Below are positions 6,723 through 13,885 of a stretch of DNA of 20,418 nucleotides, in pieces. The notes beneath the pieces were generated by a model. The model saw nothing but the letters and a program-made list of their open reading frames with translations, did no database searches and was not told where the DNA came from. A program made the position numbers and the translations under genes. Within the stretch, counting starts at the first letter, position 1. Every line of letters starts with the position of its first letter. This stretch comes from a virus, in the IMG/VR virus record IMGVR_UViG_3300046012_000106, positions 1 to 20,418 of that record, one strand, 5' to 3'.

Positions 6723-6900
6723 CGTTGGTGCGCGCTGCCCAGCCTGCCAAACCGACCTCGACCAATACGAAGTGTTCTGCGGATCGATCAACGGCGTCCA
6801 CACGAGACGCTACGAATGCGCATGCGGCGCGAAGACAACCGTCACAATCCCCGCGCCGGGTCTGACCGTGACCAGGCAAGACGCCGAGTACAAACCATGA
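6715..6900 (+). CDS. small zinc-ribbon protein
   Basis: This 61-residue protein has two Cys pairs arranged as a zinc ribbon: CPAC at about residues 8-11, and a second set in FCG and CACGAKT around 23-41. A beta-strand tail follows (TTVTIPAPGLTV). I prefer ATG 6715 to an in-frame ATG at 6658. The shorter form begins just before the ribbon and overlaps the previous gene by only eight bases. It ends in an ATGA junction. A nucleic-acid or protein-binding role is likely from the fold; the partner is unknown. Confidence 0.65.
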   Translation: MCDVGARCPACQTDLDQYEVFCGSINGVHTRRYECACGAKTTVTIPAPGLTVTRQDAEYKP

Positions 6901-7085
6901 GCGAGCCCTGGCAGATGCACCTACAAGGCGGTCCGCACGACGGCCGGATCGTCGAGTCGACGAACAACGACCCGGTCTACATCCACCGCATCCGAATGGG
7001 CGACGACGACTACCGCCGCGACGACACCGACCCGTCCGCCAACTACGTTTACAACTGGGCCGGGCCCTGGCTGGAAGGCGACTAA
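6897..7085 (+). CDS. small hypothetical protein
   Basis: This is a 62-residue acidic protein starting at the ATGA junction at 6897. The N-terminal MHLQGGPHDGRIVE and the later YIHRIRM resemble small phage proteins that begin with a beta hairpin around a GGPxDG turn. The C-terminus is aromatic (YVYNWAGPWLEGD). No enzymatic motif is visible. It ends in TAATG, handing over to the 18-residue reading frame in front of terL. Confidence 0.55.
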   Translation: MSEPWQMHLQGGPHDGRIVESTNNDPVYIHRIRMGDDDYRRDDTDPSANYVYNWAGPWLEGD

Positions 7086-7141
7086 TGGCCTACGCCGAGA
7101 TCCGCAAGATCGTGCAGGCCCACGCCGGCCAGCAGCCATGA
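7085..7141 (+). CDS. 18-residue leader peptide in front of terL
   Basis: An ATG at 7085, joined to the previous stop as TAATG, opens an 18-codon frame (MAYAEIRKIVQAHAGQQP). Its TGA at 7139-7141 overlaps the terL ATG in an ATGA. The fit at both ends suggests it keeps ribosomes moving from the small-gene island into terL. The helical, basic peptide could also have its own function. It is too short for any homology argument. Confidence 0.45.
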   Translation: MAYAEIRKIVQAHAGQQP

Positions 7142-8475
7142 CCGTCCTCGAGCACACCTACCGGCCCCGCGGCGCCTGCGTCGACCTGTTCAACTACCGC
7201 GGCCCCGAAGTCCTCCTCAGCGGACCTGGCGGCACAGGCAAATCGAAAGCCTGCCTCGAATACCTGCTGTTCATGGCACTCAACTACCCCGGCATGAAAG
7301 CCCTCATGGTCCGGAAAACCCAGAAGTCGATGGGCTCGACGATCCTCGCAGAGATGGACCTCGTCCTCGCCGAATCGCTCCAAGCCGGCCAAGTCAAATG
7401 GTTTGGCGGCTCGACCCGCGAGCCGGCCGCGTACCGATTCACGAACGGAAGCCTGATCCTGACCGGCGGGATGGACACCCCCGCGAAAATCATGTCCAGC
7501 CAGTACGACTTGATCTACGTCAACGAAGCGTTCGAGCTCGTCGAGAACGACTGGGAGATGTGCACGACCCGGCTCCGTAACGGCAAGATGCCGTTTCAGC
7601 AGATCCTCGCCGACACCAACCCGCAGCAGCCGACGCACTGGCTCAAGCAGCGCTGCGACCGCGGGCAAACGAAACTGATGCTCGCCCGCCACACCGACAA
7701 CCCGGCCTACGTCAACGACGACGGCACGTTCACGAACCTCGGCGACTTCTACATCAACGGCGTCCTCGAGAAGCTGACCGGGGTGCGCCGCGACCGCATG
7801 TACCTCGGGAAGTGGGTCGCCGCGGAGGGCATGATCTGGGAGGGCTGGGACGAAACGATCCACCTCATCGACCGCAAAGACCTACCGAACGGCCGTATCC
7901 CATGGGACTGGCAGCGGGTCTGGTCGATCGACTTCGGTCACACCGTCCCCATGGTCGTCCAACGGTGGGCGATCGACGGTGACGGGCGGATGTACCTGTA
8001 CGGCGAGCACTACGCCACGAAGCAGCTCGTCGAGGACGTCGCCGCCGAACACAAGAAGCTCGTCACCCCCGACGCGAACGGGAAGGCGCGGGAGCCGCGG
8101 CCGGCGTGGATCGTCGCCGACCATGATGCGGGTGAGCGCGCGTCCTGGGAACGCCACTTCGGGCAGTCGACGATGCCGGCGAAGAAGAACGTTACCGAAG
8201 GCATCCAGGCTGTCGCGTCGAGGCTCAAGGTCGCCGACGACGACCGGCCCAGGCTGATGATCGTCCGCGACGCGCGAGCGATCCGCGACCAGGCCCTCGC
8301 TGATGCGAAGAAGCCGACGTGCACCGCTGACGAGATCGCGGGCTACGTGTGGGCTGATAATGCGACGAAGGAGCAGCCGAAGAAGGAAGACGACCACGGC
8401 TGCGACGCTCTGCGGTACGCGGTCGCTGAGCTCGATGTTGGTGGCCGGCCGGGGATGCGGTTCCTGACCTACTGA
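7138..8475 (+). CDS. terL: terminase large subunit (packaging ATPase-nuclease)
   Basis: This 445-residue protein drives DNA into the procapsid and cuts it. The ATPase half has Walker A SGPGGTGKS at 28-36, Walker B YDLIYVNEA at 123-131 with the catalytic Glu at 130, and a coupling motif ADTNP at 158-162. The RNase H-like nuclease half shows the expected acidic residues: D265 in WSIDFGH, D328/D330 in VADHD, and D419/D423 in DDHGCDALRY. Length and order match the Terminase_3/PBSX-like group. No intein or frameshift is apparent. The start is fixed by the ATGA overlap with the leader peptide. The gene ends just before an intergenic hairpin. Confidence 0.93.
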   Translation: MTVLEHTYRPRGACVDLFNYRGPEVLLSGPGGTGKSKACLEYLLFMALNYPGMKALMVRKTQKSMGSTILAEMDLVLAESLQAGQVKWFGGSTREPAAYRFTNGSLILTGGMDTPAKIMSSQYDLIYVNEAFELVENDWEMCTTRLRNGKMPFQQILADTNPQQPTHWLKQRCDRGQTKLMLARHTDNPAYVNDDGTFTNLGDFYINGVLEKLTGVRRDRMYLGKWVAAEGMIWEGWDETIHLIDRKDLPNGRIPWDWQRVWSIDFGHTVPMVVQRWAIDGDGRMYLYGEHYATKQLVEDVAAEHKKLVTPDANGKAREPRPAWIVADHDAGERASWERHFGQSTMPAKKNVTEGIQAVASRLKVADDDRPRLMIVRDARAIRDQALADAKKPTCTADEIAGYVWADNATKEQPKKEDDHGCDALRYAVAELDVGGRPGMRFLTY

Positions 8476-8477
8476 CG

Positions 8478-8536
8478 TTGTAGGTTTCCGACAGTTCCGG
8501 CGCCGACACGCCCTGCTATTTGTCGGATTCCTACAA
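8478..8536 (+). terminator. long hairpin after terL; terminator or RNA processing element
   Basis: TTGTAGGTTTCCGACA at 8478-8493 pairs with TGTCGGATTCCTACAA at 8521-8536. This gives two 7-bp helices separated by a symmetrical UU/UU internal loop, with a 27-base terminal loop. It starts two bases after the terL stop and ends 12 bases before the next ATG. No U-tract follows, so it is not a classical terminator. It could slow transcription, protect mRNA ends or be a protein-binding dyad. Confidence 0.55.
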
Positions 8537-8548
8537 GTAGCGGCTACG

Positions 8549-8815
8549 ATGCGGCACGTGACGACCTTCGAGGCAGCCGCGGTGTCGCTGCTCCGCTCAT
8601 CGTCCGCGCGCCTCGAAGCCCGCGCCCAACGCAAAGCGCAACGCCGCGCGAACCGCGCCCCCGCCCTAGCCGTGGCGACCGTCCGCCGCGTCACGCTCAT
8701 GGTCGGCGCGCTCGCCTCATTCACCTACGCCGCCGCGTCCTGGCACATGTGGGCCGGCCTCGTCGTCGGCGGATTATGCGCCCTGTACCTCGAGCAGTCG
8801 TTCAGCGATGACTAG
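8549..8815 (+). CDS. small two-span membrane protein between terL and portal
   Basis: The 88-residue product has a strongly basic amphipathic N-terminal helix (RLEARAQRKAQRRANR, residues 21-36). Two hydrophobic segments follow, at about 48-65 and 68-81, and then an acidic tail (FSDD). That pattern suggests an inner-membrane protein with a cytoplasmic N-terminus. There is no clear ribosome-binding site, and either ATG 8549 or GTG 8558 could be the start. Its position, in a block of head genes and behind a hairpin, is unusual for a membrane protein. A holin-like or superinfection-related role is possible but unproven. Confidence 0.6.
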   Translation: MRHVTTFEAAAVSLLRSSSARLEARAQRKAQRRANRAPALAVATVRRVTLMVGALASFTYAAASWHMWAGLVVGGLCALYLEQSFSDD

Positions 8816-8827
8816 GCACTGGGACCG

Positions 8828-10189
8828 ATGAGGTCACCGGTCGGGACCCTCACCCGGTCCATCCGCAACAGCAGCAGCGACACCCCCGTCGAGTACGTCG
8901 GTAGCCGGTCGAGCGGCATCCTCGGCGGCATAGGCGGCGCGCCAACGTCGAACGTCGCGGGCCTCCTCGGGGCGACGAAACTGTCGGGCACCTGCTACAG
9001 CGCCGTCCGAGTCATCAGCAACGGCGTCGCGCAAGTCGAATGGAAGCTGTACCGGAAAGCGGCCACCGGACGAACCAGCTACGGCGACGACTCGAACCGT
9101 GAGGAAGTCCCGTCCCACCTCGCGCTCGACGTCCTCAACCACCCGAACCCGTTCATGACCCGGCAGGAGCTATTCGAGGCGGGCGGCCAGCACGGCGAGA
9201 TCATCGGCGAGACATGGTGCGTGTTCGGCAACAACGGTCAGCCGAACGGCATGGGCGGCTACGTCCCCTCGTCGATCTGGCTGGTATCGCCGGACAAGAT
9301 GGCGCCCAACCCGTCACCGAAGAAGTTCATCGACGGGTACACCTACTCGGGCCCTGACGGCGACAAGATCACGCTCAGCAACGACGAAGTGATGATGCTG
9401 CGTGTCCCTGACCCGCAGAACCCATTCCGCGGCCTCGGCTGGGTCCGAGCGATCCTCACGATGCTCGACAGTGAGAAGTACTCAGCGGAGTGGAACCGGA
9501 ACTTTTTCATCAATTCGGCTGAGCCCGGCGGTGTCGTCCAGGTCGGCGACTCGACGAACCGGATCCGGCTGACAGACCCTGAGTGGGACGAGTTCCAGAA
9601 GCGGTGGCGTGAGACGCACCGCGGCGTGTCGAACGCGCATCGGATCGCGATGCTCGAGAACGGCATGCAGTGGGTCGCGAACGCCAACAGTCACCGCGAG
9701 ATGCAGTTCGTCGAGCTCCGGACCGCGAGCCGCGATGCTGTCCTCGAAGCGTCCGGTCTGCCGGGGTCGATGATCGGTATCTCTGAGCACGTCAACAAGG
9801 CCAACGCGCAGACAGGTGAAGTGACGTTCGCCCGGTGGATCGCCCGCGACCGGCTCGTTCGATGGCGCGACGCACTAAACAACGACTTCCTACCCTTGTT
9901 CGGGCGGACCGCCGCGGGCCTCGAGTTCGACTACATCGACCCCACCCCAACCGATGATGCGGCCGAGGTAGCGGCGATGTATAGCCGGGTCCAATCGTGG
10001 GCGCTCGGGGTTGGGGGTGGCCTGGACTCTGACCAGATGTTGGAGACAGTTGGTCTACCGCCGATGGCGTGGACGAAACCAGCAACGCCAGCGCCGTCGT
10101 TCCACTTCGGGACGCCGCCTGGTAGCGACCCGGCGAAGCCCGAAGGGCAGCCGAACGAAGCCGACTCCGAGGAGATGGCCAACGCATGA
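8828..10189 (+). CDS. portal protein (HK97 type)
   Basis: This is a 453-residue portal, the dodecameric ring at the packaging vertex through which TerL pumps DNA. The usual landmarks are present: SGTCYSAVRVISNGVAQVEWKLY (53-75), HPNPFMTRQELFE (105-117), the MLRVPDP...RGLGWVRA segment (190-208) and the conserved EASGLPGSMIGISE (307-320), followed by helical clip/stem residues. The C-terminus is Pro/Glu rich and probably disordered. Length is typical of the HK97 family. It starts 12 bases after the membrane protein, with only a weak GGGA signal. Its stop joins a four-codon frame that hands over to the next gene. Confidence 0.92.
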   Translation: MRSPVGTLTRSIRNSSSDTPVEYVGSRSSGILGGIGGAPTSNVAGLLGATKLSGTCYSAVRVISNGVAQVEWKLYRKAATGRTSYGDDSNREEVPSHLALDVLNHPNPFMTRQELFEAGGQHGEIIGETWCVFGNNGQPNGMGGYVPSSIWLVSPDKMAPNPSPKKFIDGYTYSGPDGDKITLSNDEVMMLRVPDPQNPFRGLGWVRAILTMLDSEKYSAEWNRNFFINSAEPGGVVQVGDSTNRIRLTDPEWDEFQKRWRETHRGVSNAHRIAMLENGMQWVANANSHREMQFVELRTASRDAVLEASGLPGSMIGISEHVNKANAQTGEVTFARWIARDRLVRWRDALNNDFLPLFGRTAAGLEFDYIDPTPTDDAAEVAAMYSRVQSWALGVGGGLDSDQMLETVGLPPMAWTKPATPAPSFHFGTPPGSDPAKPEGQPNEADSEEMANA

Positions 10190-10196
10190 CCATTGA

Positions 10197-10406
10197 GTGA
10201 CGTCCCGCCGCCAGCAACGCGACCAGCGCCCCGAACCGTTAGACGTTGCCGCGCTTGAGCATGAGCTCCGCGCGCAGCAGACCAAACCGAATCGGCACGA
10301 CCGACGAGCCGCTGAACGCACCGCGCAGGCGGCCGAGGCTTCTGGTTTCGCCCGTGTCACTGGGCGCCGGTTCCGGTCCCGCCCGATCAACGGCGGCGGA
10401 GCATGA
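10197..10406 (+). CDS. small basic protein between portal and protease
   Basis: This encodes a 69-residue, highly basic protein rich in Arg, Gln and Ala, for example SRRQQRDQRP at the start and HDRRAAERTAQAAEASG in the middle. It has no Cys pair and no known domain. It is probably helical and nucleic-acid binding, or an internal head component. The GTG start overlaps the stop of a four-codon frame after portal, and its own stop overlaps the protease ATG. This double coupling is the chief support for it. Confidence 0.6.
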   Translation: MTSRRQQRDQRPEPLDVAALEHELRAQQTKPNRHDRRAAERTAQAAEASGFARVTGRRFRSRPINGGGA

Positions 10407-11512
10407 GACGCACACTGCCCGATCTCCGTAACGCCCGCGCCGGGATCGAACCGCATCGCATCGCCCGCGCCGAAGGCGCCACACCCGTAGGTCTGCGGAT
10501 CACGAACGACGCCAACGACGCATCGATCACCGAGCTCTGGATCTACGAAGAGATCGGCATGTGGGGCATCGGCGCCCAAGACGTCATCGACGCTCTCGCC
10601 GAGGTCACGACCCCGAACCTGCGTGTGCGCCTCAACTCGCCGGGCGGGGATGTGTTCGACGGGATCGCGATCATGAACGCCCTCGCGTCGTTCCCCGGCG
10701 AAGTGACCGGCGTGGTCGATTCGTTGTGTGCGTCGATCGCGACTGCTATCGCGATGGCTTGCGAGACGCTGACGATGTCGCCCGGTTCGCAGATGATGAT
10801 CCACCCGGCGTCGGGGATCTGTTTCGGCGACGAAGCCGCGATGACGAAGATGGCGGCGCTCCTCAGTTTCCAGACCCGCAACATCGCGTCGCTGTATGCG
10901 GGCAAGGCTGGCGGCACCGAGGCTGAGTGGCTCGGGCTGATGCAGGCCGAGACGTGGATGACCGCCGACGAAGCCGTCACCGCTGGCCTCGCGGACGACA
11001 CGGGCGTCGTGAAGCAGTCGGGGCAGTCGGTCGTGCCGGCTGGGTTGCCGTCGTGGGATGACCTGTGGGACTTGAGCGTGTTCCGGTTCGCCGGCCGCGC
11101 GCACGCGCCAGCTCCGGGTGACAAAGCCAGTGGAAATTCCACAGCGAATGTCGCATGCGCGTGCGGGCCGAAGGGTTGGCCGCTCGTCGCCACCAGCACC
11201 AACCACTACGAAGGCTGCCCGCGACTACTCGACGGCTGCGTCCCGCGCCTGGCCAACCTGCCCCAACCCGCCGGCGTGCAGTGGGAAGTCGTCCCGTTCG
11301 ACGGCTGCTGCGACATCTGCCAAGACGTCATCGACTCCGGCCCCTACGCGGAGGACGACCTACCCGACGTGCCCGTCCACCCGAACTGCGACTGCGAACT
11401 GCAAGTCGCATACGGCGTCGACAACCACGCTTCCTCAGCCATCGAGGCAGAGGCCAGGACGGACATCAACGCGATCGTCCGCGAATCGATTAGAAGGGTT
11501 ACAGCAGCATGA
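10403..11512 (+). CDS. ClpP-like prohead maturation protease with Cys/His-rich C-terminal extension
   Basis: Residues 25-205 form a ClpP/S14-type protease that would process capsid and scaffold during head maturation. They include LNSPGGDVFDGIAI (78-91), the likely nucleophile S111 in VDSLCASIATAIAMA, H134 in MMIHPAS and the AETWMTADEAVTAGLAD segment (182-198), where the third catalytic residue would lie. A second region (250-335) has nine Cys: CAC at 252-254, C272, C279, CCDIC at 302-306 and HPNCDC at 326-331. The CDICQD...HPNCDC pattern resembles the C-terminus of MuF/SPP1 gp7-type minor head proteins. The fusion makes the protein, at 369 residues, far longer than a bare ClpP-like domain. 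ATGA junctions flank it. Confidence 0.85.
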   Translation: MRRTLPDLRNARAGIEPHRIARAEGATPVGLRITNDANDASITELWIYEEIGMWGIGAQDVIDALAEVTTPNLRVRLNSPGGDVFDGIAIMNALASFPGEVTGVVDSLCASIATAIAMACETLTMSPGSQMMIHPASGICFGDEAAMTKMAALLSFQTRNIASLYAGKAGGTEAEWLGLMQAETWMTADEAVTAGLADDTGVVKQSGQSVVPAGLPSWDDLWDLSVFRFAGRAHAPAPGDKASGNSTANVACACGPKGWPLVATSTNHYEGCPRLLDGCVPRLANLPQPAGVQWEVVPFDGCCDICQDVIDSGPYAEDDLPDVPVHPNCDCELQVAYGVDNHASSAIEAEARTDINAIVRESIRRVTAA

Positions 11513-12915
11513 CAGCGGTCCTGTCCACGATGGCCGAGCTTGAGGAATTCCTCAACGACGACGCCAAGCTCAACGAAGCAGCGACGAACGACACCCTGAT
11601 CAGCACGCTCAAGAACTCGGCGGCCCTGATCGAAGCGAAAGACACCGTCAAGAACGGTGACGGGTCGATCTCCGCGCAGGTCGCGATCGAGGTCCAGCGC
11701 GGAATCGCGCAGTACCTCGCCGACAACAACATCGACCCGGCCCATCCGGCCGCGCCGCTCGATCTACGTCCCGGTGGCAGCACCCACACCCGCGCGACCG
11801 ACCGCATCAAGATCAGCAACCACGGCATGGAGATGATGGTCTACCGCCCCGGCACCGGCGACGGCCCCGGCGTCAAAGCGGACGGCATCTTCAAGAACGT
11901 CGCGGAGTACTTCCAGGCGGTCGGCAAGAGCTACGACAAGTTCGGTCTGACCGCGAAGCGTGAACAGCTCCGCGAGATCACGAACTCGGCCGGCACCCAG
12001 ATCCCCGGCGACGGCGGGTTCCTCGTACCGGACGGCTTCCGCGACGAGCTGCTGTCCGTGGCGCTCGAGTCCGCTGTCGTGCGGCCCCGCGCGACCGTGA
12101 TCCCGATGTCGACGCTGCGTCTCGCGATGCCCGCGATCGACGAGACGACTCACTCCGGGTCGATCCGCGGCGGTATCCAGTTCTTCTGGGGCGAGGAAGG
12201 CGCAGCGTTCACCGAGACGCAGGCGTCGTTCGGTCGCGTGCAGCTCGAAGCGAAGAAGCTGTACGGCTACATGGCCCCGCCGAACGAGCTGATCGCGGAG
12301 GCACCGGCCTGGTCCCGGTTCGTCGACCAGACGTTGCCCGAGGGCATCACCTGGTTCGAGGACATCGGCTTCACCAATGGGTCCGGCGTTGGTGAGCCGT
12401 TCGGGTGGAACAACGCCCAGAACGGGGCCCGGATCGTGTACGACGTCGCGACGTCGTCGCAGATCGCATGGGCCGACGTCGTCGGAATGTACGCCCGGAT
12501 GCTTCCGTCGTCTCTCAGCCGCGCAGTGTGGTTGGTCTCGCCCGACGCGTTCCCGCAGCTCGCGCAGATGACATTCGGCACCGGATCGTTCCCGGCGCTG
12601 TTCACGGTCGGAGGCGGCACCGGAACCCCGTTCATGTCGCTGCTAGGCCGGCCAGTGATCGTGACCGAGAAGGTCTCAGCGCTCGGCACCGATGGTGCGC
12701 TCGCGTTCGTCGACCTCTCGTACTACCTGATCGGCGACCGACAGATCATGCAGGCCGAGCAGTCCGAGCACTACCTCTTCGGATCCGACAAGACCGCGAT
12801 CCGGATCACCGAGCGCGTCGATGGCCGCCCGTGGATCCAGTCGGCGATCACCCCGCAGAACGGGTCAACGAACACTCTCAGCCCGTTCGTCGTCGCCTCC
12901 GGCTCGCACACCTGA
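11509..12915 (+). CDS. major capsid protein (HK97 fold)
   Basis: This 468-residue protein follows the protease and has the HK97-type capsid pattern. Residues 1-150 are helical and charged, and look like the delta/scaffold domain removed by the protease. The capsid fold begins around REITNSAGTQIPGDGGFLVP (151-173), as in the phage_capsid family. The later WLVSPDAFPQLAQ, GRPVIVTEKVSALGT and YYLIGDRQ segments match the A- and P-domain strands of that family. It starts in an ATGA overlap, at a junction where very high expression is needed. A separate promoter cannot be seen. A strong hairpin follows the stop. Confidence 0.92.
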   Translation: MTAVLSTMAELEEFLNDDAKLNEAATNDTLISTLKNSAALIEAKDTVKNGDGSISAQVAIEVQRGIAQYLADNNIDPAHPAAPLDLRPGGSTHTRATDRIKISNHGMEMMVYRPGTGDGPGVKADGIFKNVAEYFQAVGKSYDKFGLTAKREQLREITNSAGTQIPGDGGFLVPDGFRDELLSVALESAVVRPRATVIPMSTLRLAMPAIDETTHSGSIRGGIQFFWGEEGAAFTETQASFGRVQLEAKKLYGYMAPPNELIAEAPAWSRFVDQTLPEGITWFEDIGFTNGSGVGEPFGWNNAQNGARIVYDVATSSQIAWADVVGMYARMLPSSLSRAVWLVSPDAFPQLAQMTFGTGSFPALFTVGGGTGTPFMSLLGRPVIVTEKVSALGTDGALAFVDLSYYLIGDRQIMQAEQSEHYLFGSDKTAIRITERVDGRPWIQSAITPQNGSTNTLSPFVVASGSHT

Positions 12916-12933
12916 GTCCTGCTCTGGGCCGCA

Positions 12934-12957
12934 CCCCGGCGCAATTCCGCGCCGGGG
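12934..12957 (+). terminator. perfect GC hairpin after the capsid gene
   Basis: CCCCGGCGC at 12934-12942 pairs without mismatch with GCGCCGGGG at 12949-12957, leaving the loop AATTCC. It lies 18 bases after the capsid stop. There is no following T-run, so it may attenuate transcription or stabilise the upstream mRNA rather than terminate fully. The next gene has its own strong ribosome-binding site. Confidence 0.6.
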
Positions 12958-13006
12958 AGTAGGCCACAACCGCCGGCAGTGAAACCCCGGCAAGAAAGGA
13001 ACCACC

Positions 13007-13504
13007 ATGGAGGGCTTAGGCCGTCTGTACGACATCGCGCCGGCGTTCAACCCGGTCGACATCAGCGGTGGCGCCGTCACCGGTAAGCGCGTCTACGTCG
13101 GCGACTGCACCGGCGCCGCGCTCGTAATCGTGAAGTCGGTCGAGGCCGGCACCGATGACCCGGTGATCACGTTCCAAGAACACAAGGTGTCATCGTCGGG
13201 TACGCCGATCACGCACAACATCGATCACTACTACTACAAGGCGCACGCGACCGCCCCTGAGACGACGGCGTGGGTCAAGGTCAGCGGTGTCGCTACCGGC
13301 GCGGTGACATTCACGGGCCTGGCCGCGTTGGCCGGGATCATCGTCGTCCCGATCAACATGACGTCGCTGTCCGACACGTACAAGTACCTCTCGGCCAACG
13401 TCGCGGACGCGGGTTCCACCGCTCAGCTCGCGACGGCGATCTGGGAGCTGAACGACCTGAACGTGCAGCGCGCCCCCGCGAACCTCGCGAAGACGCTCCG
13501 CTAG
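13007..13504 (+). CDS. probable capsid-associated (decoration-like) protein
   Basis: This 165-residue protein directly follows the capsid gene and has AAGAAAGGA 8 bases before ATG 13007, a strong site that implies high expression. The opening EGLGRLYDIAPAFNPVDIS and the ending DLNVQRAPANLAKTL have the look of a conserved small structural protein. The core is beta rich with many Gly, Thr and Val residues (KRVYVGDCTGAALVIVKSV), and residues 115-130 form a short hydrophobic strand (LAGIIVVPINM). A capsid decoration or head-completion role is inferred from position, expression signal and composition. A tail-tube role cannot be excluded. No catalytic motif is present. Confidence 0.65.
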   Translation: MEGLGRLYDIAPAFNPVDISGGAVTGKRVYVGDCTGAALVIVKSVEAGTDDPVITFQEHKVSSSGTPITHNIDHYYYKAHATAPETTAWVKVSGVATGAVTFTGLAALAGIIVVPINMTSLSDTYKYLSANVADAGSTAQLATAIWELNDLNVQRAPANLAKTLR

Positions 13505-13520
13505 TCGGAAAGGACATCGG

Positions 13521-13829
13521 ATGGCACTGATGGTGTGTCGACGCTGCACCACGAAGTTCGCTGTCGGGCTGCGCTCATGCCCTCAGTGCACATCCGAGTC
13601 AGCTTACGAAGAAGGGACCGAAGACGACATGGGCAAGACCACAGTTCAAACCGGGTCGACCGTCACCGATGTCGATGGTGTGACCCGCGCGGTCGCGCAG
13701 GACGGCACGGTCGGCGACCCGATCCACGAGGTTGACGCGGGCGGCGAGCACGGCCCTGAGCTGAAGCGCAAGGAAGGCACGACCGTCGCGCCGGCTAAGG
13801 CCACGCCGAAGAAGCAGGCCCGCGACTAG
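13521..13829 (+). CDS. zinc-ribbon protein with charged tail
   Basis: Residues 1-25 form a compact zinc ribbon with two Cys pairs, CRRC (6-9) and CPQC (20-23). The remaining 77 residues are acidic and Gly/Thr rich, then Lys rich at the end (KATPKKQARD), and look disordered. GGAAAGGA just upstream gives a good ribosome-binding site for ATG 13521. The same kind of short ribbon protein follows capsid genes in several actinophages, but its function is not established. It could be a minor head component or an assembly adaptor. Confidence 0.65.
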   Translation: MALMVCRRCTTKFAVGLRSCPQCTSESAYEEGTEDDMGKTTVQTGSTVTDVDGVTRAVAQDGTVGDPIHEVDAGGEHGPELKRKEGTTVAPAKATPKKQARD

Positions 13830-13885
13830 CTAGCCGGATCGGAGATGAGGGCGTGCGCCCAAGCCAGTGAGGAGGGAGCTAGTGC
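13830..13885 (+). other. short leader of the lysis-side operon
   Basis: The 56 bases hold a small GGGC-GTGC-GCCC stem at 13849-13860 and the strong ribosome-binding site GGAGGGAG at 13871-13878 in front of GTG 13886. No convincing promoter is visible. It separates the head genes from the lysis-related genes and is one of the few junctions without overlap. Confidence 0.35.

Noticed and set aside
7090-7863. 257-residue minus-strand frame opposite terL
   Set aside because: It lies antisense to clear TerL motifs, has the Val/Asp/Arg-rich composition of a shadow frame and lacks a plausible start context.
10055-11206. 383-residue minus-strand frame opposite portal and protease
   Set aside because: It is rich in Arg and His with no domain, and is fully explained as the complement of the protease and portal genes.
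11118-11543. alternative + frame in the protease tail
   Set aside because: I considered a frameshifted or separate gene, but the product is low-complexity Thr/Pro/Arg. The main frame carries the ordered HPNCDC pattern and the correct ATGA junction.
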